A DNA stretch of 64,000 bases, taken from assembly GCF_900113665.1 (NCBI RefSeq), contig NZ_FOQD01000025.1, forward strand, positions 1-64,000, read 5' to 3'. Shown piece after piece: positions 34,852 through 42,896 of the stretch. Source of the DNA: Planctomicrobium piriforme (GTDB lineage: Bacteria; Planctomycetota; Planctomycetia; Planctomycetales; Planctomycetaceae). The notes beneath the pieces are model-generated. The model had not been told where the DNA came from and ran no database searches. It was given only the letters and a program-made list of their open reading frames with translations. Each line of letters starts with the position of its first letter. Positions within the stretch are counted from its first letter, which is position 1. The translations under genes and the position numbers were made by a program.

Positions 34852-35649
34852 CTAGACGTTTTTCGACTGAGGGACGACAACCGCTTTCACGGCCGCGAGC
34901 AGAGATTGCCCCTGATAGGGCTTTCGTAAGAAATAAGCCGCCCCGAGTTGTAATGCGGCCTTCTCGTCGGCGAGACTGGCTGAAATCATGACCACGGGAA
35001 TGTTGCTGGTGTCGGCGCGGATGCGGAGATCCGACAGGACAGCCAGGCCATCTTTCTTGGGCATCCTGACGTCCAGCAGGACGGCGTCCGGCTGACAGGT
35101 CGCCGCCTTGGCGACGCCTTCTTCTCCATCGCAGGCGAATAGGGTGTCATACCCGGCCATTTGCAATCGCAAACTGGCGCCGCGACGGATGTCGGCATCG
35201 TCATCCACAATCAGCACCGTTTGTTTTGCACACATCGTTGAATCTCCAGTCAAGGAAACGGGTGACGGCGCCACTAAACTGCCGCCGCTGGCGGTCTGTT
35301 CGTGTTCAGACGCGGCCGTCTGCCGGCTCGCTCCTGATTCACGCGCCAGGCCTTCTAAAATCAATAGTTCGGAGCCGTTGATCAGGCCTGCCCGACTGAG
35401 CGACTCTTGAAACGTCTGACAGGCATGATGCTTCAGGGCGTTCCAGCGTCGATAACCGCGAAAGAAATCGGCAAAGTAAACGCCGAATCCCGCCAGCCCC
35501 GCGCACATTGCCAAGGTTTGAGTGAGGGGCGTCAGCAACTTGTCCGTGCTGACCAGGCACAAGTCCGTGCTCAACAATACAAGCAGGCAGCAGGCCACGA
35601 GTTGCGGGCGAGAAACGGACTTCAGCCTCACATGAGTTGGCGGTTGCAT
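34852..35649 (-). CDS. Membrane-tethered receiver-domain protein
   Basis: A 265-residue protein with an unusual order: two predicted membrane helices (about 16-34 and 42-62), a linker of about 75 residues, then a complete receiver domain (IVDDDADIRRG, phosphoacceptor in AVLLDVRMPKKDG, FLRKPYQGQ). There is no output domain. An in-frame ATG at 35235, exactly at the receiver start (MCAKQTVLIVDDD), has a better Shine-Dalgarno (GGAG, 8-nt spacing) than the first ATG (GGGAA), so a soluble 127-residue receiver may also be made. It is the first gene of the minus-strand signalling unit. Confidence 0.82.
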   Translation of the reverse strand: MQPPTHVRLKSVSRPQLVACCLLVLLSTDLCLVSTDKLLTPLTQTLAMCAGLAGFGVYFADFFRGYRRWNALKHHACQTFQESLSRAGLINGSELLILEGLARESGASRQTAASEHEQTASGGSLVAPSPVSLTGDSTMCAKQTVLIVDDDADIRRGASLRLQMAGYDTLFACDGEEGVAKAATCQPDAVLLDVRMPKKDGLAVLSDLRIRADTSNIPVVMISASLADEKAALQLGAAYFLRKPYQGQSLLAAVKAVVVPQSKNV

Positions 35650-36023
35650 TCAAATTCCCGCGAGTTGAGTTCTGATGACCTGCGTCCGACGACACTGCGG
35701 GCGAAGCGAACTGGCAAACCAGTTCAAGTGTATTGCCCCGCGGTAATTGCTGCTGAAGACCTCGAGCAAGATGCAGGTCCAGACGGCGTTTGCATCAATT
35801 CGAAGGCCAGCCCTCAATCTCTAAGTCCAGTTCTCGACCACTGCCGTCGCGGCAAGTGGGAGCAATCGGCATTTTCGCCGATTTAAGGTGTTCACCTCAT
35901 CGACATTTCAATAAATGTCCGGCAAGTTTCCGAATCGCGTCCTGTTTAACGCCCTATTTCCAAGCTTGCTTATAGAATAGAGTCTTCCTCCGCATTCATC
36001 GCGCGAAGGTCGTTCGGACTTCA
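35650..36023. other. Divergent promoter region of the two signalling units
   Basis: No gene is seen. A TATAGA -10-like hexamer at 35971-35976 could serve the plus-strand kinase operon; its -35 is poor. The region separates the two oppositely transcribed three-gene units and should hold both promoters. Confidence 0.4.
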
Positions 36024-37190
36024 GTGCAAGCGGGGATGCGGGCCATGCGGAAGTTTGCTGAGAGTATTGTCGACACGGTCGGTCAGCCCCAGTTGGTTCT
36101 GGATTCCAACTTGAGAATCGTCAGGGCCAATCCTCCATTTCTAAAGACGTTTCAGACCGCTGCTGAACATGTCGAAGGCTCGCTGATTGATGAGCTGACA
36201 GGCGGTCAGTGGAATAATGCAGGTTTGATCGCACTGCTGAATCAAGTGTTGCAGCAAGGCGTTTCGCTAGTCGATTTCGAGTTGGAACTGGAGTCTCCCA
36301 ACCAGGCCCGGCGCAGCATGGTGCTCAATGCTCGCCGCATCTTCGATGAGGAACATGCGGTTCCCATGATTCTGCTGACGATCGACGAGACGACGGAGCA
36401 ACAACAAATTCACCTGCAAACGCAAATTGCGAATATTGAACTTGAACGGCGAGTCGAAGAGCGTACGCAGAGTCTCGCGGTCGCCAACAAAGCCCTGTTG
36501 GAGTCCAATCGGGAACTGGAAGCCTTCTGCTATTCTGTGTCGCACGATCTGCGGACGCCGCTGCGGGCGATTGACGGCTTCAGCAGAGAGTTGCTCAATC
36601 CCGATGGAAACCTGTCTGAAGAACAGGCTAGGCATTACTTGTCACGCGTGTGTGCGAGCGCCCAGCGGATGGGGCAGTTAATCGACGACCTGCTGAACCT
36701 GTCGCGCGTGGGTCGCACGGAAATGCGCTTGCAGCTCGTGGATCTCTCCTCCATGGCCGGAGAAATTATCGAGGAATTGCGACAGTCCGATCCGACTCGC
36801 CAGCTTCTTGCTGACATTCAACCGGGGCTCACGGCCATGTGCGATCCTTCGTTGATCCGCATCGTGCTGGACAATCTGATCCGTAACGCCTGGAAATTCA
36901 GCTCGCGAAAAGATGCCGTGCAGATTGAGTTCGGGTTTCGTGATGTCGCCGAACAATCTGGCTTTTTTGTGGCCGATCACGGTGCGGGCTTCGATATGAC
37001 CTACGCAGATAAGCTGTTTGGGGCGTTTCATCGGCTGCACTCCGAACACGAATTTCCCGGCACCGGAATTGGTTTGGCAACTGTCCGCCGGATTGTTCAT
37101 CGCCACGGCGGCAAAGTCTGGGCCACCGGCACCGTTGACGCCGGGGCCGCGTTCTACTTTTCATTATCCAGCGCAGGAGAGGGTTCATGA
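36024..37190 (+). CDS. Phytochrome-type histidine kinase without photosensory module
   Basis: A kinase of up to 388 residues. A PAS-like domain (about 15-125) is followed by a coiled coil (IELERRVEERTQSL), the HisKA box FCYSVSHDLRTPLRAIDGFS (H174) typical of bacteriophytochrome/Cph1 kinases, and an ATPase domain (DNLIRNAWKFSS, ADHGAGFDM, FPGTGIGLATV). No GAF-PHY chromophore domains are present. The start is uncertain: GTG 36024 or ATG 36036/36045, the last with a GGGG about 9 nt upstream. Its stop overlaps the start of the next gene as ATGA, so kinase and Rcp1-like receiver are coupled. Confidence 0.9.
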   Translation: MQAGMRAMRKFAESIVDTVGQPQLVLDSNLRIVRANPPFLKTFQTAAEHVEGSLIDELTGGQWNNAGLIALLNQVLQQGVSLVDFELELESPNQARRSMVLNARRIFDEEHAVPMILLTIDETTEQQQIHLQTQIANIELERRVEERTQSLAVANKALLESNRELEAFCYSVSHDLRTPLRAIDGFSRELLNPDGNLSEEQARHYLSRVCASAQRMGQLIDDLLNLSRVGRTEMRLQLVDLSSMAGEIIEELRQSDPTRQLLADIQPGLTAMCDPSLIRIVLDNLIRNAWKFSSRKDAVQIEFGFRDVAEQSGFFVADHGAGFDMTYADKLFGAFHRLHSEHEFPGTGIGLATVRRIVHRHGGKVWATGTVDAGAAFYFSLSSAGEGS

Positions 37191-37639
37191 GCAGCAAAGT
37201 GATTCTGCTGGTTGAAGACAATCCCGACGATGTCGAACTGGCGTCGATCGCGATCAAGCGCGGAGGGATTGCGAATGAACTGGTTGTTGCCCGGGATGGC
37301 GTCGAGGCTCTCGAGTATCTCCTGCCTGCCGGTCAACAGAAGTTGAACCTTCCGCAACTGGTTCTTTTGGATCTGAAGCTGCCAAAGCTCAACGGAATGG
37401 AAGTTCTGCAACGGTTGCGGACAGACCCGCGAACGCGGCGGCTGCCAGTGGTGATCCTCACCTCGTCGCGCGAAGAAGAAGATCTGATCCGCGGCTATGA
37501 TCTCGGAGCAAACAGCTATGTCCGCAAGCCGGTGGAATTCGATCAGTTTCAAAAAGCCGTACAGCAATTGCAGTTGTACTGGCTGGTTCTGAATGAGGCC
37601 CCTCCCGAGGAGGCGCCATGTCAACCGTCAGCGTCCTGA
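37187..37639 (+). CDS. Rcp1-like single-domain response regulator
   Basis: A 150-residue receiver with the signature of phytochrome partners: LLVEDNPDDVELASIAIKRGG, phosphoacceptor D62 in LVLLDLKLPKLNG, a long loop between them, and SYVRKPVEFDQF with a dimer-forming C-terminal helix. It overlaps the upstream kinase by 4 bp and the downstream LOV kinase by 22 bp, so all three are co-translated. It should carry phosphate from the upstream phytochrome-type kinase. Confidence 0.92.
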   Translation: MSSKVILLVEDNPDDVELASIAIKRGGIANELVVARDGVEALEYLLPAGQQKLNLPQLVLLDLKLPKLNGMEVLQRLRTDPRTRRLPVVILTSSREEEDLIRGYDLGANSYVRKPVEFDQFQKAVQQLQLYWLVLNEAPPEEAPCQPSAS

Positions 37640-40600
37640 TTGTCGAAGATGTTGTCGATGATGCGACGCTGATGCTGGCGGAGCTGCAACGACAGAGCGG
37701 AGGCCTGGTCTGGCAACGAGTGGAGAGCGCGGGCGAACTTCGTTCCGCGATGCAGAGCCGCACCTGGGATGTCGTCCTTTCCGACTACTCCATGCCGGGG
37801 TTTGATGCCAATGCCGCACTTCAGATCGTACGGGCAGGAGACCCAGACCTGTCGTTTGTCGTCGTGTCGGCGTCGGTGGGAGAGGTTACGACCATCGCCC
37901 TCATGCAGTCCGGGGCTAACGATTATCTCTTCAAGGGGAACCTGAAACGGCTGTCGGCAGTCGTGGAACGCGAAGTCCGCGACACGCGACAGCGCCGGAC
38001 GCACAGGGCAGCGCTGCAGCAAGTCCGTCGTCTGGCCTCGATCGTCCATTCCTCCAGTGATGGCATTGTCGGCGTCGAGCTGGATGGGATGATCACCAGT
38101 TGGAATCCGGCCGCTGAACAGATCTCCGGATGGACGGCTGCCGAAATGGTCGGCACCAGCCTGTACCGCATCACTCCAGATCATGTGACGGCACTTTTGC
38201 GTCAGAAGCTCGACAAAATCCGGACAGGAAAGAAGGTCGAGTCCATTGAAACAACACCGCTGCGCAAGGATGGCACCCAGCTCACCATCTCGTTGCTGGT
38301 GTCGCCCGTATTCAATGAAGACCACGAAGTCGTCGGCGCGGCGATTGTCGGACGCGATTTCACCGAGCATTATCGCCAGCATTCGGCGTTGCAGCAGGGG
38401 GAAGCGCGGTATCGCACTCTGGTCGAGGCCATCAGCGAAATCGTCTGGACCACGCCTGCATCTGGAGAGGTGACGGATGGATTGCCTGGCTGGTGTGCTT
38501 TTACGGGGCAGAGCGCCGAAGACGTGAACGGCTGGGGCTGGCTTGAGGCCGTTCATCCCGACGACCGCGAACTCACGCAGAGAGTCTGGAAATCCGCCAT
38601 CGCTGCCGGAGGAATCTACAAGGTCGAACATCGCCTGCGTCGTCGCGATGGCGTCTATCGCAACATGGCCGTCCGCGGCGTCCCGGTTCTCGCAGAAGAC
38701 GGCGCGATACTGGAATGGATCGGCGTGCATACCGACATCACCGAACAGAAGGAGGTCGAGCACTCGCTACGGAGCAGCGAAGAACGGTTTCGAACATTCA
38801 TGGACCATAGTCCTGCCCTCGCCTGGGTCGCTGATGTCTCCGGTCGCGTGCTCTATGCGAATGCCACTTATCGACAATCGCTCCAACTGCCTGTCAGCGA
38901 TCCCGTGGGACAATCGATCTTCGGGCTGTTTCCGGAAAAGATCGCCCAGATCCATCTGCAATCGACGCTGGAAGTCGCTGCCTCGAAACGGATCGTCGAG
39001 GTTATTGAGCCGGGGATTCGAGCAGACGGCTCTCAGGGCGAGTTCCTCGTTTACAAGTTTCCCGTTCCCCATAATGGGGATAATGCGGCTGTCGGGGCGA
39101 TGGCCATCGACGTCACCGAACGGAACCGGGCCCAGAAAGCCTTGCTGCTTCGGGATCGGGCGATCGGGGCGACGACGCAGGGGATTGTGATCACCGACCC
39201 TTCGATCGACGGCAACCCGATCATTTACGTCAGTCCCGGATTTACCCGTCTCACTGGCTATCGCGCGGACGAAGCCGTCGGCCGCAACTGCCGCTTTCTG
39301 CAAGGCGCCGATACGGATCCGAAGTCTGTCACGCGGCTCCGCAAAGCGGTTCGCACCGGTGAAGCCTGCAACGTTGAAATGGTGAACTACAAAAAGGATG
39401 GCAAGAGTTTCTGGAATGAGCTCACCATCACCCCGCTCCGGGACGCCGACGGCCTGCTGACGAATTTTGTCGGAGTCCAGACCGATGTGACGGAACGACG
39501 ACGGATGGCCGATCAGCTCCGGGAAGCACAGAAGATGGAAGCGATTGGACAACTGGCAGGGGGGGTCGCCCACGACTTCAATAATTATTTGACGGTCATC
39601 AACGGCTACAGCGATCTGTTGCTGCAGCGCCTACCGCCGGATGACCCCCAACGCGAAATGCTGGTGCAGATTCGTCGGGCCGGAGAGCATTCCGCCCACT
39701 TGACCAATCAACTGCTCGCCCTGGGCCGGAAGCAGATGGTTGCCCCCCGCATTGTCGACGTCAACAGGATCGTTCGGGAAGGGGTCCGCATGCTCCGGGG
39801 AGTTCTCGGAGAAGATATTGAACTGAAGGTCCATCTCGCATCCGACCTGTGGCCGGTCTGGGTTGATCCTGGTCTGCTGCAACAGGTGCTGATGAACCTG
39901 GCCGTGAATGCCCGGGATGCCATGCTCGTCGGCGGCCTGCTGACCATCGAGACCTCGAATCTGCAACTCGATGAGGCGTTTGTGAGGGACCACCCGGAGA
40001 GCCAGCTCGGCAAACATGTTCTGCTCTCGGTCACGGATACTGGCATGGGGATGTCGGCGGAGACGCTGCTGCGAGTCTTCGAGCCGTTCTTCACCACCAA
40101 GCCGCCCGGCAAGGGGACCGGGCTGGGGCTCTCCGTCGTGCACGGAATTGTGCGGCAGGCTCACGGACACGTTGAAATTAAGAGCTCCGTCGGTCATGGC
40201 GCGACCGTTCGGATTTATCTTCCCAGTTCGCAACATGCCGTTGACGAACACGACCTTCCGATCATGCCAATCGTCGAGGTTCGAGGCATTGAAACCGTGC
40301 TGCTCGTTGAAGACGAACCTGGCGTCCGCTCACTCTCCCAGCACATCCTGACTTCTCACGGATTTCAGGTTCTGACCGCTGCAAATGGACAGGCAGCACT
40401 GGCTGTCGCAGCCAAATATCCTGGACGCATCGACCTGCTCGTGACCGACGTCGTCATGCCGGAACTCAGTGGAGGGAAACTGGCCGAGCAACTGCTTCGT
40501 CAGCGTCCTGAAATTCGAGTGCTGTTTACCTCAGGCTATGCCGACGATGCCGTCGTACGACACGGCGTGTTACATGAACTGGTGTCGTTCCTCCCCAAGC

Positions 40601-40659
40601 CGTTTACTCCATTAGCGCTCGCCTTAAAAGTCCGAGAAGTTCTGGATGCCCCAAGCTGA
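37618..40659 (+). CDS. REC-PAS-PAS-PAS-LOV hybrid histidine kinase
   Basis: A 1013-residue soluble hybrid kinase. REC1 about 1-125 (D56 in SDYSMPGF); PAS about 135-250, 260-378 and 385-505; a LOV domain about 515-626; HisKA with H652 in GGVAHDFNNYLTV; ATPase about 745-870; C-terminal REC about 893-1010 (D944 in LVTDVVMPEL). The LOV domain has GRNCRFLQG with the photoactive cysteine C558, plus N590 in VNYKK, N600 in FWN, and Q621 in VGVQTD, which are the FMN-contacting positions of known LOV photoreceptors. It is therefore predicted to be a blue-light-controlled kinase. It overlaps the Rcp1-like gene by 22 bp. Confidence 0.92.
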   Translation: MSTVSVLIVEDVVDDATLMLAELQRQSGGLVWQRVESAGELRSAMQSRTWDVVLSDYSMPGFDANAALQIVRAGDPDLSFVVVSASVGEVTTIALMQSGANDYLFKGNLKRLSAVVEREVRDTRQRRTHRAALQQVRRLASIVHSSSDGIVGVELDGMITSWNPAAEQISGWTAAEMVGTSLYRITPDHVTALLRQKLDKIRTGKKVESIETTPLRKDGTQLTISLLVSPVFNEDHEVVGAAIVGRDFTEHYRQHSALQQGEARYRTLVEAISEIVWTTPASGEVTDGLPGWCAFTGQSAEDVNGWGWLEAVHPDDRELTQRVWKSAIAAGGIYKVEHRLRRRDGVYRNMAVRGVPVLAEDGAILEWIGVHTDITEQKEVEHSLRSSEERFRTFMDHSPALAWVADVSGRVLYANATYRQSLQLPVSDPVGQSIFGLFPEKIAQIHLQSTLEVAASKRIVEVIEPGIRADGSQGEFLVYKFPVPHNGDNAAVGAMAIDVTERNRAQKALLLRDRAIGATTQGIVITDPSIDGNPIIYVSPGFTRLTGYRADEAVGRNCRFLQGADTDPKSVTRLRKAVRTGEACNVEMVNYKKDGKSFWNELTITPLRDADGLLTNFVGVQTDVTERRRMADQLREAQKMEAIGQLAGGVAHDFNNYLTVINGYSDLLLQRLPPDDPQREMLVQIRRAGEHSAHLTNQLLALGRKQMVAPRIVDVNRIVREGVRMLRGVLGEDIELKVHLASDLWPVWVDPGLLQQVLMNLAVNARDAMLVGGLLTIETSNLQLDEAFVRDHPESQLGKHVLLSVTDTGMGMSAETLLRVFEPFFTTKPPGKGTGLGLSVVHGIVRQAHGHVEIKSSVGHGATVRIYLPSSQHAVDEHDLPIMPIVEVRGIETVLLVEDEPGVRSLSQHILTSHGFQVLTAANGQAALAVAAKYPGRIDLLVTDVVMPELSGGKLAEQLLRQRPEIRVLFTSGYADDAVVRHGVLHELVSFLPKPFTPLALALKVREVLDAPS

Positions 40660-40819
40660 AAGAGTTAAACGCGCCACAGGGATCGAGTTTTGAGGTCTTT
40701 ACCTGCAAATCGTGGAATTGACGGAGATCGGCTTGTTCGCGCGATATCCATATTTGAGAGACAACCGATGACGGTACAATCCCCCAGGCATCTGGTAGTT
40801 AAAACGCTGAGGACATCGA

Positions 40820-41590
40820 GTGACTCTCCGGCAAGACCATCCCTGTCAGCCTCAGCCGTCGGCTGCCACACTCACGAAATCGAACGGCCATGAAGCCGGG
40901 TTTCAGAATCCCGTCGTCCGACAGCCTGGACGGCCCATCCCTGCTATTCGGCTGATGCTGGTCGATGACCATCACATGGTGGCCGAATCGCTGGGTAGAC
41001 TATTGGCCACCGCACCGGATCTGGATGTGGTCGCGGTTGCGAACTCCGGAGAAGAGGCCATTCGGGATGCGACGGCTCTGGAACCCGATGTCGTGCTGAT
41101 GGATATTCAGTTGCCCGATCGCAGCGGTTTCGACGTTGCGTCCGAAATCCTCCGCCGCAGCAACAGGAAGATCAAAATCCTCTTTCTCAGCGGCAGCGTG
41201 GTTGACCTGCACATTCGCCTCGCCCTCAAGATGCGGAGCGGAGGCGTCGTGGGAAAGAATTGCTCGGTCTCATTCCTGATGGAAGCGGTTCGCAAGGTCG
41301 CTTCCGGTCAGCAGGCGTTTGACCCGGAAGTTGAATCGCGATTGGAGTCCGGGCCGGACGGCGCGAAACAATTGGGACCGACATCGGCGCTGGCCGAACT
41401 CAGCTTTCGGAAGCTGGAGATTCTCGGGCACCTGGCGCGGGGGCTCAGCGTCAAGGAGATCGCGGAACTGCTGCACCTGTCGGAGAAAGCGGTCGACAGC
41501 CACAAGTATCGCATCATGAAGGAACTCGACGTGCATGATCGCGTCGAACTCGCACTGCTGGCCGTGCGTGAAGGTCTGCTGCAGCCGTGA
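40820..41590 (+). CDS. NarL/LuxR-family response regulator
   Basis: A 256-residue regulator: an N-terminal extension of about 42 residues, a receiver domain (MLVDDHHMVAESLG, VVLMDIQLPDRSG), and a LuxR-type helix-turn-helix (GLSVKEIAELLHLSEKAVDSH). The conserved receiver lysine region reads VVGKNCSVSF. A GTG at 40820 has GAGGA about 5 nt upstream; a start closer to the receiver cannot be excluded. It follows the LOV kinase by 160 bp and is the only DNA-binding protein of the cluster, so it is the best candidate for transcriptional output. Confidence 0.88.
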   Translation: MTLRQDHPCQPQPSAATLTKSNGHEAGFQNPVVRQPGRPIPAIRLMLVDDHHMVAESLGRLLATAPDLDVVAVANSGEEAIRDATALEPDVVLMDIQLPDRSGFDVASEILRRSNRKIKILFLSGSVVDLHIRLALKMRSGGVVGKNCSVSFLMEAVRKVASGQQAFDPEVESRLESGPDGAKQLGPTSALAELSFRKLEILGHLARGLSVKEIAELLHLSEKAVDSHKYRIMKELDVHDRVELALLAVREGLLQP

Positions 41591-42224
41591 GCTTTTGACT
41601 CGGCAGCGTGCGGCGACGGGGGAATCACTGCGAGTCATCCGACTCGATAAACCTGCGTCTGCAGCCGCACCAATCTCGCAGGGATGATCGGCCCTAATGT
41701 GGGTGACAGCGAACTGTCCCGAATATGCGTCCGTTCGGTTTGCGCGGGCGCCTCAATGAGCGGATGTGTCCCACTTTGGCCGACCGCGGCACTGGGATCG
41801 ATTGCGGTTTCGCGAGGTTCGGTCTGCTGGAAATTCGTACTCATCGGTCATCCTCGTTCAATCGCCCTGTGCTCGATAGAAGTAGATTCGCCGAAGCAGT
41901 GGTCGTCAGGTCACTTTCAATCCGCTGACAGTAATTCAATCCCTCAAAAGCAGGTTTTCACCGCTCGGAAATCCCTCTCGCGGCATGATCGAAAGTCGCG
42001 AAAAGCAGGGTTTCACCTCGCTTTGATCCTTCGATCCGTTGAATCCTCGCGTCTCAAATCCTTCGCTGTGTGCGCAGTGCAGCTTTTCGGCAACGCCAAC
42101 GAAAACGGGCTTAGAGTTTGAAGGAGATGCTGCGCCCCTTCGACCCTTCGAACAAGGGGTGAGCTGCGGCGTCTGCTGACAGCGGCGGTGAAGGCACTGG
42201 CCGGAGAGTTGACGCGGAGAGCTC
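41591..42224. other. Spacer with direct repeats and a possible small gene
   Basis: It holds a possible 69-codon minus-strand gene (41635-41844) and two copies of a 17-mer, AAAAGCAGGTTTTCACC at 41946 and AAAAGCAGGGTTTCACC at 42001, differing at one base and spaced 55 bp apart. No other coding sequence looks real. Confidence 0.4.
41635..41844 (-). CDS. Possible 69-residue protein
   Basis: ATG 41844 has GAGG at 7-nt spacing. The predicted product (MSTNFQQTEPRETAIDPSAA and onward) is polar, Pro/Thr/Gln-rich and without a membrane segment; a basic tail ends RLQTQVYRVG. No family is recognised. The support is only the ribosome site and an ordinary codon mix. Confidence 0.35.
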   Translation of the reverse strand: MSTNFQQTEPRETAIDPSAAVGQSGTHPLIEAPAQTERTHIRDSSLSPTLGPIIPARLVRLQTQVYRVG

Positions 42225-42896
42225 ATGCGCACTTCACACATTCTCGATCGCGTGCGGAACGGATCGCTGAGCCGGCAGGCAACGGGAGCCACTCGTATTG
42301 CCTTACTATTCAGCGCGTGGGCGGGTGTGCTCCTCATCGGCTTCGGTGCATTGGAGATCTACAAAGTTTCGCCCGGCGCGCAGGGGGCGCCGTTTCTGAG
42401 TCGCCCCGACTCCGAACTCAAAAACGGGAAAGAACCCGTCGGGCCTCTCAAGTTGCAGTTGTTCATGCATGCATACTGTCCTTGTACGCGAGCCACCCTG
42501 GCGGAACTGGGCCGTATCGCGAAGGCAGCGACCGTGCCGATGACCATCGAGATTGTTGTGGTCCAGCCGCCCCAAGATGACGCCAATTGGCGCAGCGGGC
42601 TGGCAGCCGAAGCTGCGTCCCTGTTGCCCGACGCCGCCATTCTGCTCGATGCACAAGGACGGATCGCCGCCCAAGCGGGCGCGTTGACTTCTGGTTATGT
42701 CGTGCTTTCTGACGCCGCAGGCCGGGTCTTGTTTCGCGGTGGAATCACTCCTGCCCGTGGTCACGAAGGGGAGAACGAGGGACGCAAAGCGTTGCTCGCG
42801 TGGACACAGGGCCGGGCTGCCCGCATCTCCAGAACACCGGTGTTTGGCTGTGCCTTCACCGCGCCAGGCAGAGATGAGAGAGGAGTCAGTCAATAA
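42225..42896 (+). CDS. RedB-like membrane-anchored thioredoxin-fold protein
   Basis: A 223-residue protein with one N-terminal membrane helix (about 24-45) and a periplasmic thioredoxin-like domain. Its redox motif is CPC (MHAYCPCTRATLAELGRI), not CxxC, and the GGITPARGHEGENEG segment is typical of the RedB group, whose function is unknown. GGAGAG precedes ATG 42225. Its stop overlaps the start of the hybrid kinase as TAATG, which couples their translation and suggests it gives that kinase a redox or metal signal (inference). Confidence 0.78.
   Translation: MRTSHILDRVRNGSLSRQATGATRIALLFSAWAGVLLIGFGALEIYKVSPGAQGAPFLSRPDSELKNGKEPVGPLKLQLFMHAYCPCTRATLAELGRIAKAATVPMTIEIVVVQPPQDDANWRSGLAAEAASLLPDAAILLDAQGRIAAQAGALTSGYVVLSDAAGRVLFRGGITPARGHEGENEGRKALLAWTQGRAARISRTPVFGCAFTAPGRDERGVSQ

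Noticed and set aside
37621..38763. 380-codon minus-strand frame opposite the LOV kinase
   Set aside because: The plus-strand protein has intact REC and PAS motifs here; the antisense frame shows none.
41684..42121. 145-codon plus-strand frame in the spacer before RedB
   Set aside because: Cys/Ser-rich composition, no Shine-Dalgarno and no known motif; it overlaps the more plausible minus-strand small frame.
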